From positions 124,001 through 188,000 of the forward strand of contig JAXGQR010000001.1 in the NCBI GenBank assembly GCA_040766325.1: 64,000 nt of DNA, given 5' to 3'. Positions within the stretch are counted from its first letter, which is position 1. Every line of letters begins with the position of its first letter. Made by a program: the position numbers and the translations under genes. The stretch is from Dehalobacterium sp040766325. Lineage in GTDB: Bacteria > Bacillota > Dehalobacteriia > Dehalobacteriales > Dehalobacteriaceae. This document shows, in pieces, positions 37,834 to 47,634 of the stretch. The notes under the pieces are model-generated. The model made no database searches. It worked only from the letters and a program-made list of their open reading frames with translations, and was not told the DNA's origin.

Positions 37834-38683
37834 GTGGAATCACAATCGGTTCCTCCTGTGGCGGGATAATTCTTTCCAAATCATCTCCCTTACCCTCGAT
37901 AATCCTTTCAATATCGATCCCGGTTTGTCTAGAGATTTCCACCAATTCCCTTAAGGATAGATGTACCAAATCTTCCGTCTTGAGGTGGGGGTTTAATATC
38001 ATCATGTTACGGATAAAAGTCATTTTCCCGACGGAGATGCCGTATCTCTCGGCAAATTCATTGATGGTATTACTTTCTTCCAAGGTTTGCGTTAAAATAA
38101 TGGGGTTTAAGTTAAATTGATCCAGTTTTTGATGAATTAAATCATTTAACTGCACAGCCTGGTTTTGGCCTTTTTCTTTATCCTTATTAAACACCGACAG
38201 CAGCATAATTTCATCTTTATTTGTAATGTAGGATTTTTTCATCAGAACACTAATTATTTCTTCCGTGATATTATTTATTTCCTTGCCTTTATAATCAATT
38301 TCTACAACAATCTCTATCGCTTCCTGATTTATTCCTTCCAGTTTAATAACTTCATTATTTTTGTTGGTTGTTATATGAATGCCCGGATTAATGTCCAAAA
38401 AAATCTCACTGTCCGGCAGTCTTAGTTGTTGGAGGTTAAAAAGTACCAGTAAGAATAGAGCGGCAGCAGAGACAAAAGACATGATGGGTTTAAAGTGTTT
38501 CTTGGTCCCTGGTTTTTCTTGCCTGGTGATGTGATCGTCCTTAATCATCTTAACGACATTTTGATTTTTTATCTTATCTAATAGATCAATGGGAGCTTGG
38601 TCGATACTTCTTTTTAAGCTGCCCAGGATTTCTTGATCATTTTTTTCATTAAAGTCGCATTTATTGTCCTTCATATCTTTCAC
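37757..38683 (-). CDS. RsgI-like transmembrane anti-sigma factor with poly-Asp C-terminus
   Basis: A 308-residue single-pass protein. The N-terminal ~65 cytoplasmic residues are charged and should bind the sigma factor. A membrane helix (IMSFVSAAALFLLVLF, about 70-88) is followed by the RsgI-type extracellular domain with FLDINPGIHITTN (about 96). The last ~30 residues are almost all Asp, with a few Asn (GAT/GAC repeats, 37757-37833). The start overlaps the end of the sigma gene by 23 bases, so they are translationally coupled, and AAAGGGAGTGAAAGAT gives a good site. In B. subtilis and C. thermocellum RsgI controls SigI; here the partner is of ECF type. The Asp tail suggests cation binding. 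Confidence 0.78.
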   Translation of the reverse strand: MKDMKDNKCDFNEKNDQEILGSLKRSIDQAPIDLLDKIKNQNVVKMIKDDHITRQEKPGTKKHFKPIMSFVSAAALFLLVLFNLQQLRLPDSEIFLDINPGIHITTNKNNEVIKLEGINQEAIEIVVEIDYKGKEINNITEEIISVLMKKSYITNKDEIMLLSVFNKDKEKGQNQAVQLNDLIHQKLDQFNLNPIILTQTLEESNTINEFAERYGISVGKMTFIRNMMILNPHLKTEDLVHLSLRELVEISRQTGIDIERIIEGKGDDLERIIPPQEEPIVIPQDDDDDDDDDDDDNDDDDDNDDDDD

Positions 38684-39266
38684 TCCCTTTTGTCAAGTAA
38701 TCCCTTAGTTTTTTCAAAGCTCGATGATATTTTGAAAGAGTAGTAGATAGTTTCAGACCGATACTCTCCGCAATGTCTTTGTGTTTCATGGCGGAGACAG
38801 CATGAAGCAAGACGATCTTTCTCTCATCCTCCGTGAGTATATCCAATGCGGCCTCCAACACCACTTTATCTTCAAGATCCGTAACATAGGAAAACCTTAA
38901 ATCATTTGTTGTTTCCTGTGCATCCATGATTATTTCTCTTTTTTTCTTTCTTGTTTTAGAAAGATAGAGATTTTTGGCGATGGTAAATATCCATGCCAAT
39001 GGTTTGCCCATAGGCCGATAAAGATGGGCCGCAGACATGATCTTGAGGTATGTTTCCTGCATTAATTCCAGGGTAGCATCATGATCCTTGGTCATGGATA
39101 GGATGAAGGCATAAAGGGTCCTCTCTGTGCTGTAATATAATTCCTCTAGGGCATCCATGTCATTTTTTCCGATACGGTGTAAAAGTTTTTCATCTATATG
39201 AATGTCTCGGGTATTTTTGTTTTGGGCATTTGGATGATCATCTATTACAAAGGCGAATAGAAGCAT
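38661..39266 (-). CDS. ECF-type sigma-70 factor
   Basis: A 201-residue sigma factor. Region 2 includes DMDALEELYYSTERTLYAFILSMTKDHDATLELMQETYLKIM and PLAWIFTIAKNLYL; region 4 includes LTEDERKIVLLHAVSAMKHKDIAESIGLKLSTTLSKYHRALKKLR. There is no C-terminal extra domain. RBS AAGGAGTTGTAAAT. First gene of a three-gene operon with a coupled RsgI-like anti-sigma factor. It probably directs its own operon, but I cannot read its promoter. Confidence 0.9.
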   Translation of the reverse strand: MLLFAFVIDDHPNAQNKNTRDIHIDEKLLHRIGKNDMDALEELYYSTERTLYAFILSMTKDHDATLELMQETYLKIMSAAHLYRPMGKPLAWIFTIAKNLYLSKTRKKKREIIMDAQETTNDLRFSYVTDLEDKVVLEAALDILTEDERKIVLLHAVSAMKHKDIAESIGLKLSTTLSKYHRALKKLRDYLTKGSERYEGQ

Positions 39267-39485
39267 ATTTACAACTCCTTATATATAGGTAACGCAATTA
39301 TATGTTATTTTATTGCATGGCGACAAGAAGACGGTCACCTTTTGGGGGTGCACCGGGCTTTATAATAAAACTTAATTCAATGAATGCTGCTGATAAAAAG
39401 CTTCAATTTGATTTTGTTGGGTTTGTATCATTATAATAGAAATGTTCAAAGGCCGAGATCTCAAAAAATATAACATACAGAGGAG

Positions 39486-40637
39486 ATGAGAGTTTTGTTA
39501 TCACCTTGGAAAAAAGGACTGGCGGTCTTTTTAGTTCTACTATTTATGCTTACTTTTGTCGGTGGGTGTGGTAATAATGAAGGTGCCGGTGGAGATGAAC
39601 AGTCTAATGCCGACGCCGAAACGCCGATTTTAAACATGGCATGGGACTTTGATTTACATGCCGCTATCTTATTAGCCGCCGTTGAAAAAGGCGAAGATTT
39701 TGCCGATAGTGGCTACTATTTTAAGGAATTAATTAATAAAGAACAGTATGAGCTCTACAAAGGCGACGAATTGCTTGCTATTATCAATACCATTGTAACC
39801 AAGGGCAGTTCAGAGACGGCAGTAATGATGGGTCAGGGGCAGATTGATATGTGTGTCAATTCATCCACCGGCCTGATGGGCGCCAAAGATCAGGGCACGA
39901 ATGTGCAAATCCTGATGCCGATTCATGTTGATGGAATCAGCCTGGTTTTCCCGCCTGGTACCGGGCTCAGGGGTTGGGAACAAGTGGAGGCTTATATAAA
40001 ATCTGCGGAGCAACCGGTTAAAATCGGCTATCATGCTCCTACCAGTGCACCCCGCGTGCTGATCCAAAAGGCTTTGGTTGATGCCGGACTCGACGTTTCC
40101 GAAGATCCCGATGCCCAAGATGTTGATGTGATTTTGATCAACCTTAACGGCAGCAAAAATCTGCTCCCGGCCTTTAGCTCTAATTTGGTTGATGCTTGGG
40201 TAGCTCCCTCCCATTATCCGGAAGTGGCTGAGCATGATGGTATTGGTGAGATTGCCTTGATGCTGTCCGAATTCCCACCGGAAGGTCAGTGGTATGACTT
40301 CCCTTGCTGTGTTTATGCTGCGCGAGCCGATATTGTCGAAGAATATCCGGAAATAATTCAGGGTATGGTTGATCTTTTATTCTATAGTGCCGATTGGTGT
40401 CAGAACAATCGTGGAGATGCTGCACCGATTTTAGCTGATATCATCGGGATTCCGGTGGAGGTAGTGGAAAGAGCCCAGATTGTCTATACCACCACACCGA
40501 CAGAAAAATGGATGGAAGGCCAAGCTCTCTATGTTGATATGCTGAATCAGTTAGGCATTTTTGAGGGTGAAATGCAAGGCAAGAAAATCAGTGATATCGA
40601 GGACGAGCTGTTTAATTTCAGCTTTATCAATAACTAA
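39486..40637 (+). CDS. NitT/TauT-type ABC importer substrate-binding lipoprotein
   Basis: A 383-residue lipoprotein. Signal GLAVFLVLLFMLTFVGGCGN has the lipobox GGC. The mature part follows the NMT1/SsuA-like fold: KIGYHAPTSAPRVLIQKALVDAGLDV and LVDAWVAPSHYPEVAE are typical of sulfonate/taurine/nitrate binders. The annotated ATG at 39486 sits directly on AGAGGAG; the in-frame TTG at 39495 has better spacing and may be the real start. Substrate unknown; a nitrate, sulfonate or pyrimidine-type ligand is possible. Confidence 0.85.
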   Translation: MRVLLSPWKKGLAVFLVLLFMLTFVGGCGNNEGAGGDEQSNADAETPILNMAWDFDLHAAILLAAVEKGEDFADSGYYFKELINKEQYELYKGDELLAIINTIVTKGSSETAVMMGQGQIDMCVNSSTGLMGAKDQGTNVQILMPIHVDGISLVFPPGTGLRGWEQVEAYIKSAEQPVKIGYHAPTSAPRVLIQKALVDAGLDVSEDPDAQDVDVILINLNGSKNLLPAFSSNLVDAWVAPSHYPEVAEHDGIGEIALMLSEFPPEGQWYDFPCCVYAARADIVEEYPEIIQGMVDLLFYSADWCQNNRGDAAPILADIIGIPVEVVERAQIVYTTTPTEKWMEGQALYVDMLNQLGIFEGEMQGKKISDIEDELFNFSFINN

Positions 40638-40693
40638 CTGACATAGTAAAACAAAAACGGGGTCAAACCCGGCTCAAATTAAGTTTTTGACCA

Positions 40694-40727
40694 AAATTAT
40701 CCCGGCAAAAATTGCCGGGGTAATTTT
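40694..40727 (+). terminator. Hairpin between binding-protein and permease genes
   Basis: AATTATCCCGGCAA pairs with TTGCCGGGGTAATT, followed by TTTT. Inside an ABC operon such a hairpin usually gives partial termination or 3' protection, so that the binding protein is made in excess. Confidence 0.65.
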
Positions 40728-40754
40728 TACCATTCATAAATAAAGGGAGAGAAT

Positions 40755-41591
40755 ATGTCTAAATCATTGAAAAAGGGTGTTTTGACTATTTCCGGACCTT
40801 TGTTGGTCCTGGTGATCTGGTTTTTCGCGTCAGAGGCGATTGATAACAAATTGATCTTGCCTGCACCGGGCAGTGTTTTTCAACATTTCCTGACACCTAC
40901 TGCTAATATTATCGGATTGGGTGCTTTGACAAAAAATATAATGGTCAGCTTGTTACGGGTTTTTTTAGGTTATTTGCTTGCTGCCTTGGTAGCAGTGCCC
41001 TTAGGTATATTGATGGGATATAACCGTACTGCTCATGGTCTGATTGGTTCGATGATCAGTATTTTCCGTCCGGTGCCGCCTATTTCCTGGCAGCCCTTGC
41101 TGCTGGCCTGGTTTGGCGTGACTTCTGTGGCAACTTTGATGGGATTGACTCACGGCGATGCCTATGTTTATCTGAATAATTTTAAACTTTCCATGACCTT
41201 TATTATTTTTATCGGTGCCTTTTTCCCCATTATCACCAGCTCTATTCATGCCGTATCCAGTATTCCCAAGCCCTTGGTGGAGTCGGCGCGGGTTCTTGAT
41301 GCAAATGAATGGGATATTTTTCGCAAAATCCTCTTACCCGGTGCAGCACCGACAATTATGAACGGGATGCGGACCGGCTTAGGTACGGCATGGACCTGTC
41401 TGGTTACAGCGGAGATGCTGCCGGGCAGCCTCTCCGGGGTCGGATATTTGATTATCCATGCTTACGAGATTGCCCGAGTTGATGTGGTCATTGTGGGTAT
41501 GGTCAGTATTGGCGCTATCGGCGCTTTGTTAGATTTTCTCTTCAGGTTTGTGGAAGTGAGAAAATTCAAATGGCAACAGCAGATTAAATAA
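40755..41591 (+). CDS. NitT/TauT-type ABC importer permease
   Basis: A 278-residue inner-membrane permease with six helices. The EAA loop reads ESARVLDANEWDIFRKILLPGAAPTIMNGMRTGLGTAW, which is the SsuC/TauC form, with AEML after it. RBS AAGGGAGAGAAT. It sits between its binding protein and ATPase. Confidence 0.9.
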   Translation: MSKSLKKGVLTISGPLLVLVIWFFASEAIDNKLILPAPGSVFQHFLTPTANIIGLGALTKNIMVSLLRVFLGYLLAALVAVPLGILMGYNRTAHGLIGSMISIFRPVPPISWQPLLLAWFGVTSVATLMGLTHGDAYVYLNNFKLSMTFIIFIGAFFPIITSSIHAVSSIPKPLVESARVLDANEWDIFRKILLPGAAPTIMNGMRTGLGTAWTCLVTAEMLPGSLSGVGYLIIHAYEIARVDVVIVGMVSIGAIGALLDFLFRFVEVRKFKWQQQIK

Positions 41592-41634
41592 GACAAATAA
41601 GGCAGAGCCACCTTGATGGAATGGGAGAGAACAA

Positions 41635-42492
41635 ATGACAGAACAAGATAGAAAATTATCAAAGGGTCAAGACCAGGATCTTTCTCAAAAGGATGTGCAG
41701 TTAAGCGAGGGGCTTATCTCTGTGCAAGATGTCGAAAAAATTTTCGTTTCCGAACGGGGACATCGGGTACATGCTTTGAGCAAAACCTGGTTAGATATTG
41801 CGGAGAACGATTTTATTTGCATTGTCGGGCCCTCCGGTTGCGGCAAAAGCACCTTGCTGCGCATTATTGCAGGTTTGGAACAAGCAACCACGGGACAGGT
41901 TTTGTTTAAGGGAACAGTACAAAACAAACCCCATGCGCAAATAGGAATGGTGTTTCAGCAGTATTCCCTGCTGCCTTGGCGTACAGTGGAGCAAAATATT
42001 ATCTTGGGGCTGGAGATTGCAAAAAAATCCGCCCAGGAAAAAAAAGATACTGTTGAGCGCTATTTGGATCTAATGAATCTCAGCCAGTTTCGTCATTCTT
42101 TACCCTATGAGCTTTCCGGTGGTATGCAGCAGCGGGTAGCGATCGCTCGGGCACTGGCTAATGACCCTCAGGTGTTATTGATGGATGAGCCTTTTGGTGC
42201 TTTAGATGCGTATACACGGATCTTGATGCAAAAAGAATTGCTGCGCATTTGGGAAAAGAATATCAAAACCGTGCTTTTTGTCACGCACAGTGTCGATGAG
42301 GCTATTTATCTGGCCGATAAAATCGTGGTGGTTTCAGCGCGCCCCGGGCAGATTAAGGAAATCATCGATGTTGATTTGCCTCGCCCGAGAACACGCAGTA
42401 ATCCCCGCTATGGGGAGTTATCCGAGCGAATTTTGAATATGCTAGGGCTGGAAAGTGCCAACTCATCTCCTGACAATAGGGAAACTTTTTGA
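41635..42492 (+). CDS. NitT/TauT-type ABC importer ATPase
   Basis: A 285-residue ATPase (SsuB/TauB group). Walker A GPSGCGKST, Q-loop MVFQQYSLLPWRTVEQN, signature LSGGMQQRVAIARAL, Walker B VLLMDEPFGALD and H-loop FVTHSVDEAIYLADKIVVVS are all there. An N-terminal 25-residue charged extension precedes the family start. Third gene of its operon. Confidence 0.93.
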   Translation: MTEQDRKLSKGQDQDLSQKDVQLSEGLISVQDVEKIFVSERGHRVHALSKTWLDIAENDFICIVGPSGCGKSTLLRIIAGLEQATTGQVLFKGTVQNKPHAQIGMVFQQYSLLPWRTVEQNIILGLEIAKKSAQEKKDTVERYLDLMNLSQFRHSLPYELSGGMQQRVAIARALANDPQVLLMDEPFGALDAYTRILMQKELLRIWEKNIKTVLFVTHSVDEAIYLADKIVVVSARPGQIKEIIDVDLPRPRTRSNPRYGELSERILNMLGLESANSSPDNRETF

Positions 42493-42618
42493 TAACCTAA
42501 CGGATAATCTCAGCTTATCCATGATCAAAAAACCATATGACCTTGCTTTTTGCAGCTTTACTTTTATTATCACTTTGATTATAATGTAGTTTAATTGATA
42601 AAAATGATTGGATTAAAG

Positions 42619-42867
42619 CTATGAAGGAAAGAAGTAGATCAGTACTACGTCATTTAGAGAGCATCCGGCTGGTGAGAGGTTGCTGACGTCCTGATGCGAA
42701 TACATTCCGGAGCTGCTGCCTGAACTTTTAGTAGGGTAAGATGGGTACGCCCACTATAGCGAAAGAGTGTTCTGGCACTTTAATGAGGAAAATTCTGCGA
42801 GGAATTTTCATATCAGAGGTGGTACCGCAATTTATGCCCTCTGCTCCTATGGGAGCAGAGGTTTTTT
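42619..42867 (+). promoter_or_regulatory. Tyr T-box riboswitch with terminator
   Basis: The T-box sequence AGAGGTGGTACCGC lies at 42815-42828. A stem I region begins near 42625 with a GTACTAC segment that could hold the Tyr specifier UAC. A strong terminator CCTCTGCTCC/GGGAGCAGAGG with six T residues (42838-42867) ends the leader. It sits directly in front of tyrS. Uncharged tRNA-Tyr is expected to bind, form the antiterminator and allow read-through. Confidence 0.92.
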
Positions 42868-42898
42868 AATGTGAACTATATTTGAAGGAGATGTGCCC

Positions 42899-44121
42899 AT
42901 GAAAATTTACGAAGAATTAGTGGCCCGTGGTTTGATTGCCCAGGTTACTGACGAAGCAGAAATTAGAGAACTTATTAATAATGGTCAGGCCACTTTTTAT
43001 ATTGGCTTTGATCCTACGGCGGATTCTTTACATGTTGGCCATTTTATGGCTCTTTGCTTGATGAAACGTTTGCAGATGGCAGGAAACAAACCGGTAGTTC
43101 TCATCGGCGGCGGTACCGGTTATATCGGTGACCCTTCCGGTCGAGCAGACCTGCGCACGATGATGACACCTGAAACAATTCAGCATAACTGTGAATGCTT
43201 CAAGAAACAGATGGAACGATTTATTGAATTTGGTGAAGGCAAGGCCATGATGGTCAATAATGCAGATTGGCTGTTAAAGCTGAATTATATAGAATTTTTG
43301 CGGGAGGTGGGAGCTCATTTTTCGGTAAATAATATGCTCCGCGCCGAATGCTATAAGCAGAGATTAGAAAAAGGCTTGTCCTTCATGGAATTAAATTACA
43401 TGGTGATGCAGTCCTATGATTTTTATTATCTCTTTAAGAATTACGGTTGCAACATGCAGTTTGGCGGTGACGACCAGTGGTCTAATATGCTGGGCGGCAG
43501 GGAATTGATTCGGCGTAAATTAGGTAAGAACTCCTATGCCATGACCATTACTCTGCTGATGAATTCTGAAGGCAATAAGATGGGCAAAACTGCCAAGGGG
43601 GCTGTTTGGCTTGATCCTAACAAAACTTCTCCCTTCGGCTTCTACCAATATTGGCGCAATGTTGATGATGCTGACGTACTCGATGTATTCGTATGCTTAC
43701 CTTCTTGCCTCTAGAACAAATCAATCAAATGGATCAATGGGAAGGTAGTCAGCTCAATGAAGCCAAGGAAATCTTAGCTTTTGAACTGACGAAGATGATT
43801 CATGGCACAGAAGAGGCGGATAAAGCGCAGAAAGCTTCCCACGCTCTCTTTGTAGCAGGTACAGGCGATTCTAATATGCCGGCCACTGCGATCAAAGCCG
43901 ATGATTTGTGTGATGATGCCATTGGTGTGATAGATTTGATGGTGCTATGCGGCTTATCATCTTCCAAGAGTGAGGCCAGACGTCTCATTCAGCAGGGTGG
44001 GTTAACGATTGATGATGAAAAAATCGATTCCATCGACCACAAAATATCTATAGAACAATTAATAAACGGTGTTATAATCCGTAAAGGAAAGAAAACTTAT
44101 CATAAGGCCTATTTGGAATAA
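42899..44121 (+). pseudogene. tyrS: Tyrosyl-tRNA synthetase, frame broken near 43680
   Basis: Two overlapping frames give one TyrS of normal total length (about 407 aa). The first carries the HIGH-type motif HVGHF, GGGTGYIGDPSGR, the Tyr-pocket GGDDQWSNM, and KMSKS-type GNKMGKTAKG. The second resumes with MLTFLPLEQINQM and ends in an S4 RNA-binding domain (SSSKSEARRLIQQGG). The join near 43680 needs one extra base: DVLD-(E)CIRMLTFLP. TyrS is essential unless a second copy exists, so a consensus error is likely. ATG at 42899 has GAAGGAG upstream. The T-box in front confirms the gene's identity. Confidence 0.9.
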
Positions 44122-44162
44122 ATGGGATGGCCGTGTTTAAGTAATTGTTAGATTGAAAATAA

Positions 44163-44177
44163 TTTCCAAAATGAAAA
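44163..44177 (+). promoter_or_regulatory. Putative enhancer site, TTTCCAAAATGAAAA
   Basis: Exact copy of the motif also found twice or more before mttB. It lies about 110-120 bases upstream of the sigma-54-like promoter at 44284, the distance typical of sigma-54 activator sites. Confidence 0.65.
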
Positions 44178-44208
44178 ACAGTGGATTTGGTATGTTTACC
44201 CTGTTTAA

Positions 44209-44223
44209 TTTTCATTTTGGAAA
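44209..44223 (-). promoter_or_regulatory. Putative enhancer site, inverted copy
   Basis: TTTTCATTTTGGAAA is the exact inverse of the site at 44163, 46 bases away (start to start). Two facing sites upstream of the sigma-54-like promoter suggest cooperative binding of an activator. Confidence 0.65.
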
Positions 44224-44242
44224 TTTCAATGCAAGTAAAATA

Positions 44243-44271
44243 GAAAAATCCCAGCTAAGATGGGATTTTTC
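44243..44271 (+). terminator. Terminator downstream of tyrS
   Basis: AAAAATCCCA and TGGGATTTTT pair around a 7-base loop. It separates tyrS from the next promoter and also shows the enhancer sites are outside the tyrS terminator. Confidence 0.8.
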
Positions 44272-44283
44272 TATTTATATTTT

Positions 44284-44297
44284 GGTACGCTCTTTGC
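44284..44297 (+). promoter_or_regulatory. Sigma-54 (-24/-12) promoter of the PrpD-like gene
   Basis: TGGTACGCTCTTTGCT: GG and GC are exactly ten bases apart, as in the TGGCAC-N5-TTGCA consensus. It lies about 35 bases before the start codon at 44332. Confidence 0.7.
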
Positions 44298-44331
44298 TTA
44301 TATATTATAAGTAAGCAAAGAGAGGTGGCAT

Positions 44332-45668
44332 ATGAGCACTTAAGAAATTTCTAAGATTTGTGAAACATTAAATTATTCTGACATTTTTCCGGAGATTGTA
44401 GATATGGCAAAACGTTGCTTAATGGATTTTTTAGGTGCGGCTATCGCCGGTTACCATATCAAATCGGCTGTAATTGCCATAAAAGCAGCAAAACACCTTG
44501 GTCAGGAAGGAGAATGCACGGTAATCGGTTCTCCTTATCCCATGTCTCTACTAGGGCCGCATTTGCTAACGGAACCTTAGGCAGCGCCCTGGATATCGAC
44601 GATGGGCATCGAGGGGCAGTAGGACATCCCGGAGCGATGGTATTTCCTGCAGCATTGGCAGTGGGCGAACTGAGTCATGTTTCCGGAAAGGAGTTTATTT
44701 CAGCGGTTGTAGTAGGTTATGAACTGGCTATTAGATGTGGTATGGTGATGAATTCTAACCATGAAAAAAGATTTTACGGATCAGGAGGCTGGGCAGTATT
44801 TGGTTCCGCGGCAGTGGCAGCTCGTCTGCTTGGTTTAAAAGGAGAAAAGTTTCAAAATGCGATTACTATGGGGGAGGTTTATGGACCCACAGCCCAATGC
44901 GGAAAATCTATTGCTTATGGTGCCATGACCAAGGAAAGTATTGGTTGGGGTGCGGCTACGGGAGTATTTGCTGCTCTTTTAGCCCGGGAAGGGTTTACCG
45001 GGCCGGAAGAAATTCTACTTGACGAGGAAGATTATGCTGTATCTGGCGCAAAAATCTTTTCTGATCTTGGAAAGAGTTATGAAATTAAGAACATCTATTT
45101 TAAGGAATTTCCATCCTGTCGGTGGTCCCATGCCCCTATTACAGCTGCCCTTAAAATCAAAGAACAGTTCCACCCAAATTATCAAGATATCGCAGAAGTT
45201 CGGGTTGAGACATTTAAAAAAGCTCTTACTTTAGATCATCAAACCCCGAAAAGCTCTGAAGCTGCTCAGTACAGCATTCCTTTTACTGTTGCCAGTGTAT
45301 TGATAAATGGATGTTTAGGGCCGGCTGAAGTTAGCGAGAAGAATCTGCACCATTTAGAACTAAGAAAATTAATGAAAAAAATCAAATTAATACATGCTGA
45401 GGATCTTGAGCCCTTGTTTCCCAGGGTAAGACCGGCCCGGGTGACTATTCGGCTGGTCGATGGGTCTTCTTTTTCTAATGAAGTGCATTTGATGCACGGG
45501 GATCCGGAAGTTCCTTTAACTTGGGATGACATAATTCATAAATTCACCAATTTGACCAGTCCATTTTTAGATCAAGAAAATCGCGAGAAAATTATTGAAA
45601 CCGTTTCTCACTTTGAACACCTGCCGGATATCTATGTTTTAACCAAATTGCTTAGCTTTAAAATTTAA
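44332..45668 (+). pseudogene. MmgE/PrpD family protein, stop at codon 4 and one frameshift
   Basis: The reading frame from ATG 44332 (after GAGAGGTGGCAT) hits TAA at its fourth codon, then continues as an intact PrpD N-terminus (LNYSDIFPEIVDMAKRCLMDFLGAAIAG). Near 44545 the frame shifts, and the rest (RAAFANGTLGSALDIDDGHRGAVGHPG...) runs to 45668. Total length, about 445 aa, is normal. The family includes 2-methylcitrate dehydratase and cis-aconitate decarboxylase; the substrate here is unknown. Two lesions argue for a mutated gene, but the miscall rate in this window is high. It is preceded by a sigma-54 promoter and two enhancer-like sites. Confidence 0.8.
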
Positions 45669-45776
45669 TGCTCAGGAGAATTTAAAATTATTGATAAAAG
45701 CTTGTGATGAATCAATATAAAAAAATGGAAAATTGCAGGATTTTAACAGAAGTTTCTCGAAAATTAAATAGTCAGT

Positions 45777-45811
45777 AAAAATATCTTTCTGACACCGGAA
45801 AGATATTTTTT
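45777..45811 (+). terminator. Terminator after the PrpD-like gene
   Basis: AAAATATCTTTC pairs with GGAAAGATATTTTTT around a short loop, with a T-run. Located between the PrpD-like gene and the regulator gene. Confidence 0.8.
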
Positions 45812-45849
45812 ATTCAACCCATAATAAGACAAATAATGAGAGGAAACAA

Positions 45850-47634
45850 ATGGTTTTATTAAAAGACATTTCTGAAACTGTACAACAGGTGGCTGAGGCG
45901 ATTGCTGCTGTGTTGAATGTTGAAGTGGAAATAGTTGGTTCGGATCTGATTCGTGTGGCCGGTACCGGGGCAGCACATAAGAAGGTTGGCCGGCGGATGG
46001 ATTATGGTGTCATTAATATGGAGGTTCAGCGTCGTCGGCAGGCAATACTTGTGCCCCAACCCGGAAAACACCAATATTGTGTTAATTGTGCTCTGAATGA
46101 ACATTGTCACTACAATGCCCAAATGATTTATCCTATTATATATGGGAACTCATGTGTCGGATCTATCAGTTTAATCGCCTTCGATAAGGTTCAGGAAATG
46201 ACTCTATTAAACAATGGAGAAAGTCACATGGACTTTCTGAATCGCATGGCAGATATGATTTCCAGTAAAATTGCGGAAAGAGTTTTGTTGAACCAGGTAA
46301 TTATCGCTACTTCCGAGCTCAAAGCCGTGCTTAATGCAGTCGGTCAGGGAATATTCGCTATCGACAGAAATGGCATTGTGATTCATTTTAATAAATTGGC
46401 TCAAGAAATTTTGCAGTTGGATCCTGACGAAATTCTTGGTAAAAGTGTTCAAATAATCACCCAAAGCCCAGATCTGCTCAAAGTTGTTCAAGATAGGCGG
46501 GGATTTGAAGAAAAGGAGATCATGTTTAACAGACGTAAAAGTAAAATTCGTTTGGTTGTTAATGCTCAACCGATTTGGGCTAAGGAAGAAGTTACAGGGG
46601 TTGTTGCTGTAATACAGGACTTAAAAAGCGTGGGGAAATTTATCCATACATTAACAGGCCATGTGGATTACGGATTGCATCATATTCTGGGGGTCAGTGA
46701 CTCTATAAATACTTTGAAGCAACAGGTGCAAAGAGTGGCGACAAGTAATTCCACAATTTTAATCAGAGGGGAAAGCGGTACGGGAAAGGAGCTTTTTGCC
46801 CGAGCGATTCATGCGGAAAGCGAAAGAAGTCAAGGACCTTTTATCGGGATTAACTGTGCGGCGATTCCGGAAACTTTGTTGGAAAGCGAATTATTCGGTT
46901 ATGAGGAAGGCTCTTTTACCGGAGCAAAAAAAGGCGGGAAATTAGGAAAATTTGAACTAGCACAGCAGGGAACAATTTTTCTTGACGAGATCGGAGATAT
47001 GCCTTTGCACCTTCAGGTAAAGTTCCTTAGAGTTTTAGAGGTAAAGAGTTTTGAAAGGATTGGCGGAATCAGTCCGGTAAAAATGGAAGCCCGTCTGATT
47101 ACAGCAACCAATCGTGATCTGGAAAGCATGGTCCAAAGAGGAGAGTTCAGAGAGGATTTATATTATCGCTTAAACGTCATTCCTTTTTTTGTTACGCCTC
47201 TGCGCAGCAGAAGGGAAGATATTCATGTCCTCATGGCTCATTTTCTGAAATATTATAATAAGATTTTGCATAAATCTATCAGCGGCTTTTCTTCGGAAGC
47301 AAAGAAAATTCTTCTGAGTTACTCCTGGCCGGGGAACGTCAGGGAATTACAGAACACAGTGGAATATTGTGCCCATATGGTAGATAATGATCTTGTGGAA
47401 GCACATCACTTGCCACAGCGCATCTGTCAGTCCCTATCCGGTGGAAATATGAGCGTGTGCCCGTCCCATATTATGCCATTGGAAGAGGTGGAAAGGGAAC
47501 TAATTACCAACGCCTTAAAGTATTATGGCAATTCCCTGGATGGCAAAAAGAAATCCGCCGCAGCTCTGGGAATCGGATTGACTACCCTTTACCGCAAAGG
47601 TAAAAAGTATAACCTAAAAGAATTTCCAGAATGA
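45850..47634 (+). CDS. Sigma-54 enhancer-binding regulator (sensor-PAS-AAA+-HTH)
   Basis: A 594-residue activator. The N-terminal ~150 residues form a small-molecule sensor with three Cys (HQYCVNCALNEHCHYN), which could hold a metal or redox centre. A PAS domain spans about 155-260. The AAA+ domain has Walker A GESGTGKE, FEYGYEEGSFTGAKKGG-type loop 1 (GSFTGA, a variant of GAFTGA), Walker B FLDEIGDMP and the R-finger region. A Fis-like HTH ends the protein (KKSAAALGIGLTTLYRKGKKY). Such proteins bind upstream sites and drive sigma-54 polymerase. TTTCCAAAATGAAAA repeats on both sides of this gene are its probable binding sites. Monocistronic, terminator at 47726-47750. Confidence 0.92.
   Translation: MVLLKDISETVQQVAEAIAAVLNVEVEIVGSDLIRVAGTGAAHKKVGRRMDYGVINMEVQRRRQAILVPQPGKHQYCVNCALNEHCHYNAQMIYPIIYGNSCVGSISLIAFDKVQEMTLLNNGESHMDFLNRMADMISSKIAERVLLNQVIIATSELKAVLNAVGQGIFAIDRNGIVIHFNKLAQEILQLDPDEILGKSVQIITQSPDLLKVVQDRRGFEEKEIMFNRRKSKIRLVVNAQPIWAKEEVTGVVAVIQDLKSVGKFIHTLTGHVDYGLHHILGVSDSINTLKQQVQRVATSNSTILIRGESGTGKELFARAIHAESERSQGPFIGINCAAIPETLLESELFGYEEGSFTGAKKGGKLGKFELAQQGTIFLDEIGDMPLHLQVKFLRVLEVKSFERIGGISPVKMEARLITATNRDLESMVQRGEFREDLYYRLNVIPFFVTPLRSRREDIHVLMAHFLKYYNKILHKSISGFSSEAKKILLSYSWPGNVRELQNTVEYCAHMVDNDLVEAHHLPQRICQSLSGGNMSVCPSHIMPLEEVERELITNALKYYGNSLDGKKKSAAALGIGLTTLYRKGKKYNLKEFPE

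Noticed and set aside
37776..38120. Plus-strand serine-rich ORF opposite the poly-Asp tract
   Set aside because: It is the complement of the GAT/GAC triplets and the anti-sigma gene, with no ribosome site.
44415..44580. Start of the PrpD-like protein at the ATG-like frame of 44415
   Set aside because: That N-terminus is not PrpD-like, while the frame from 44332 is, with a proper ribosome site and promoter.
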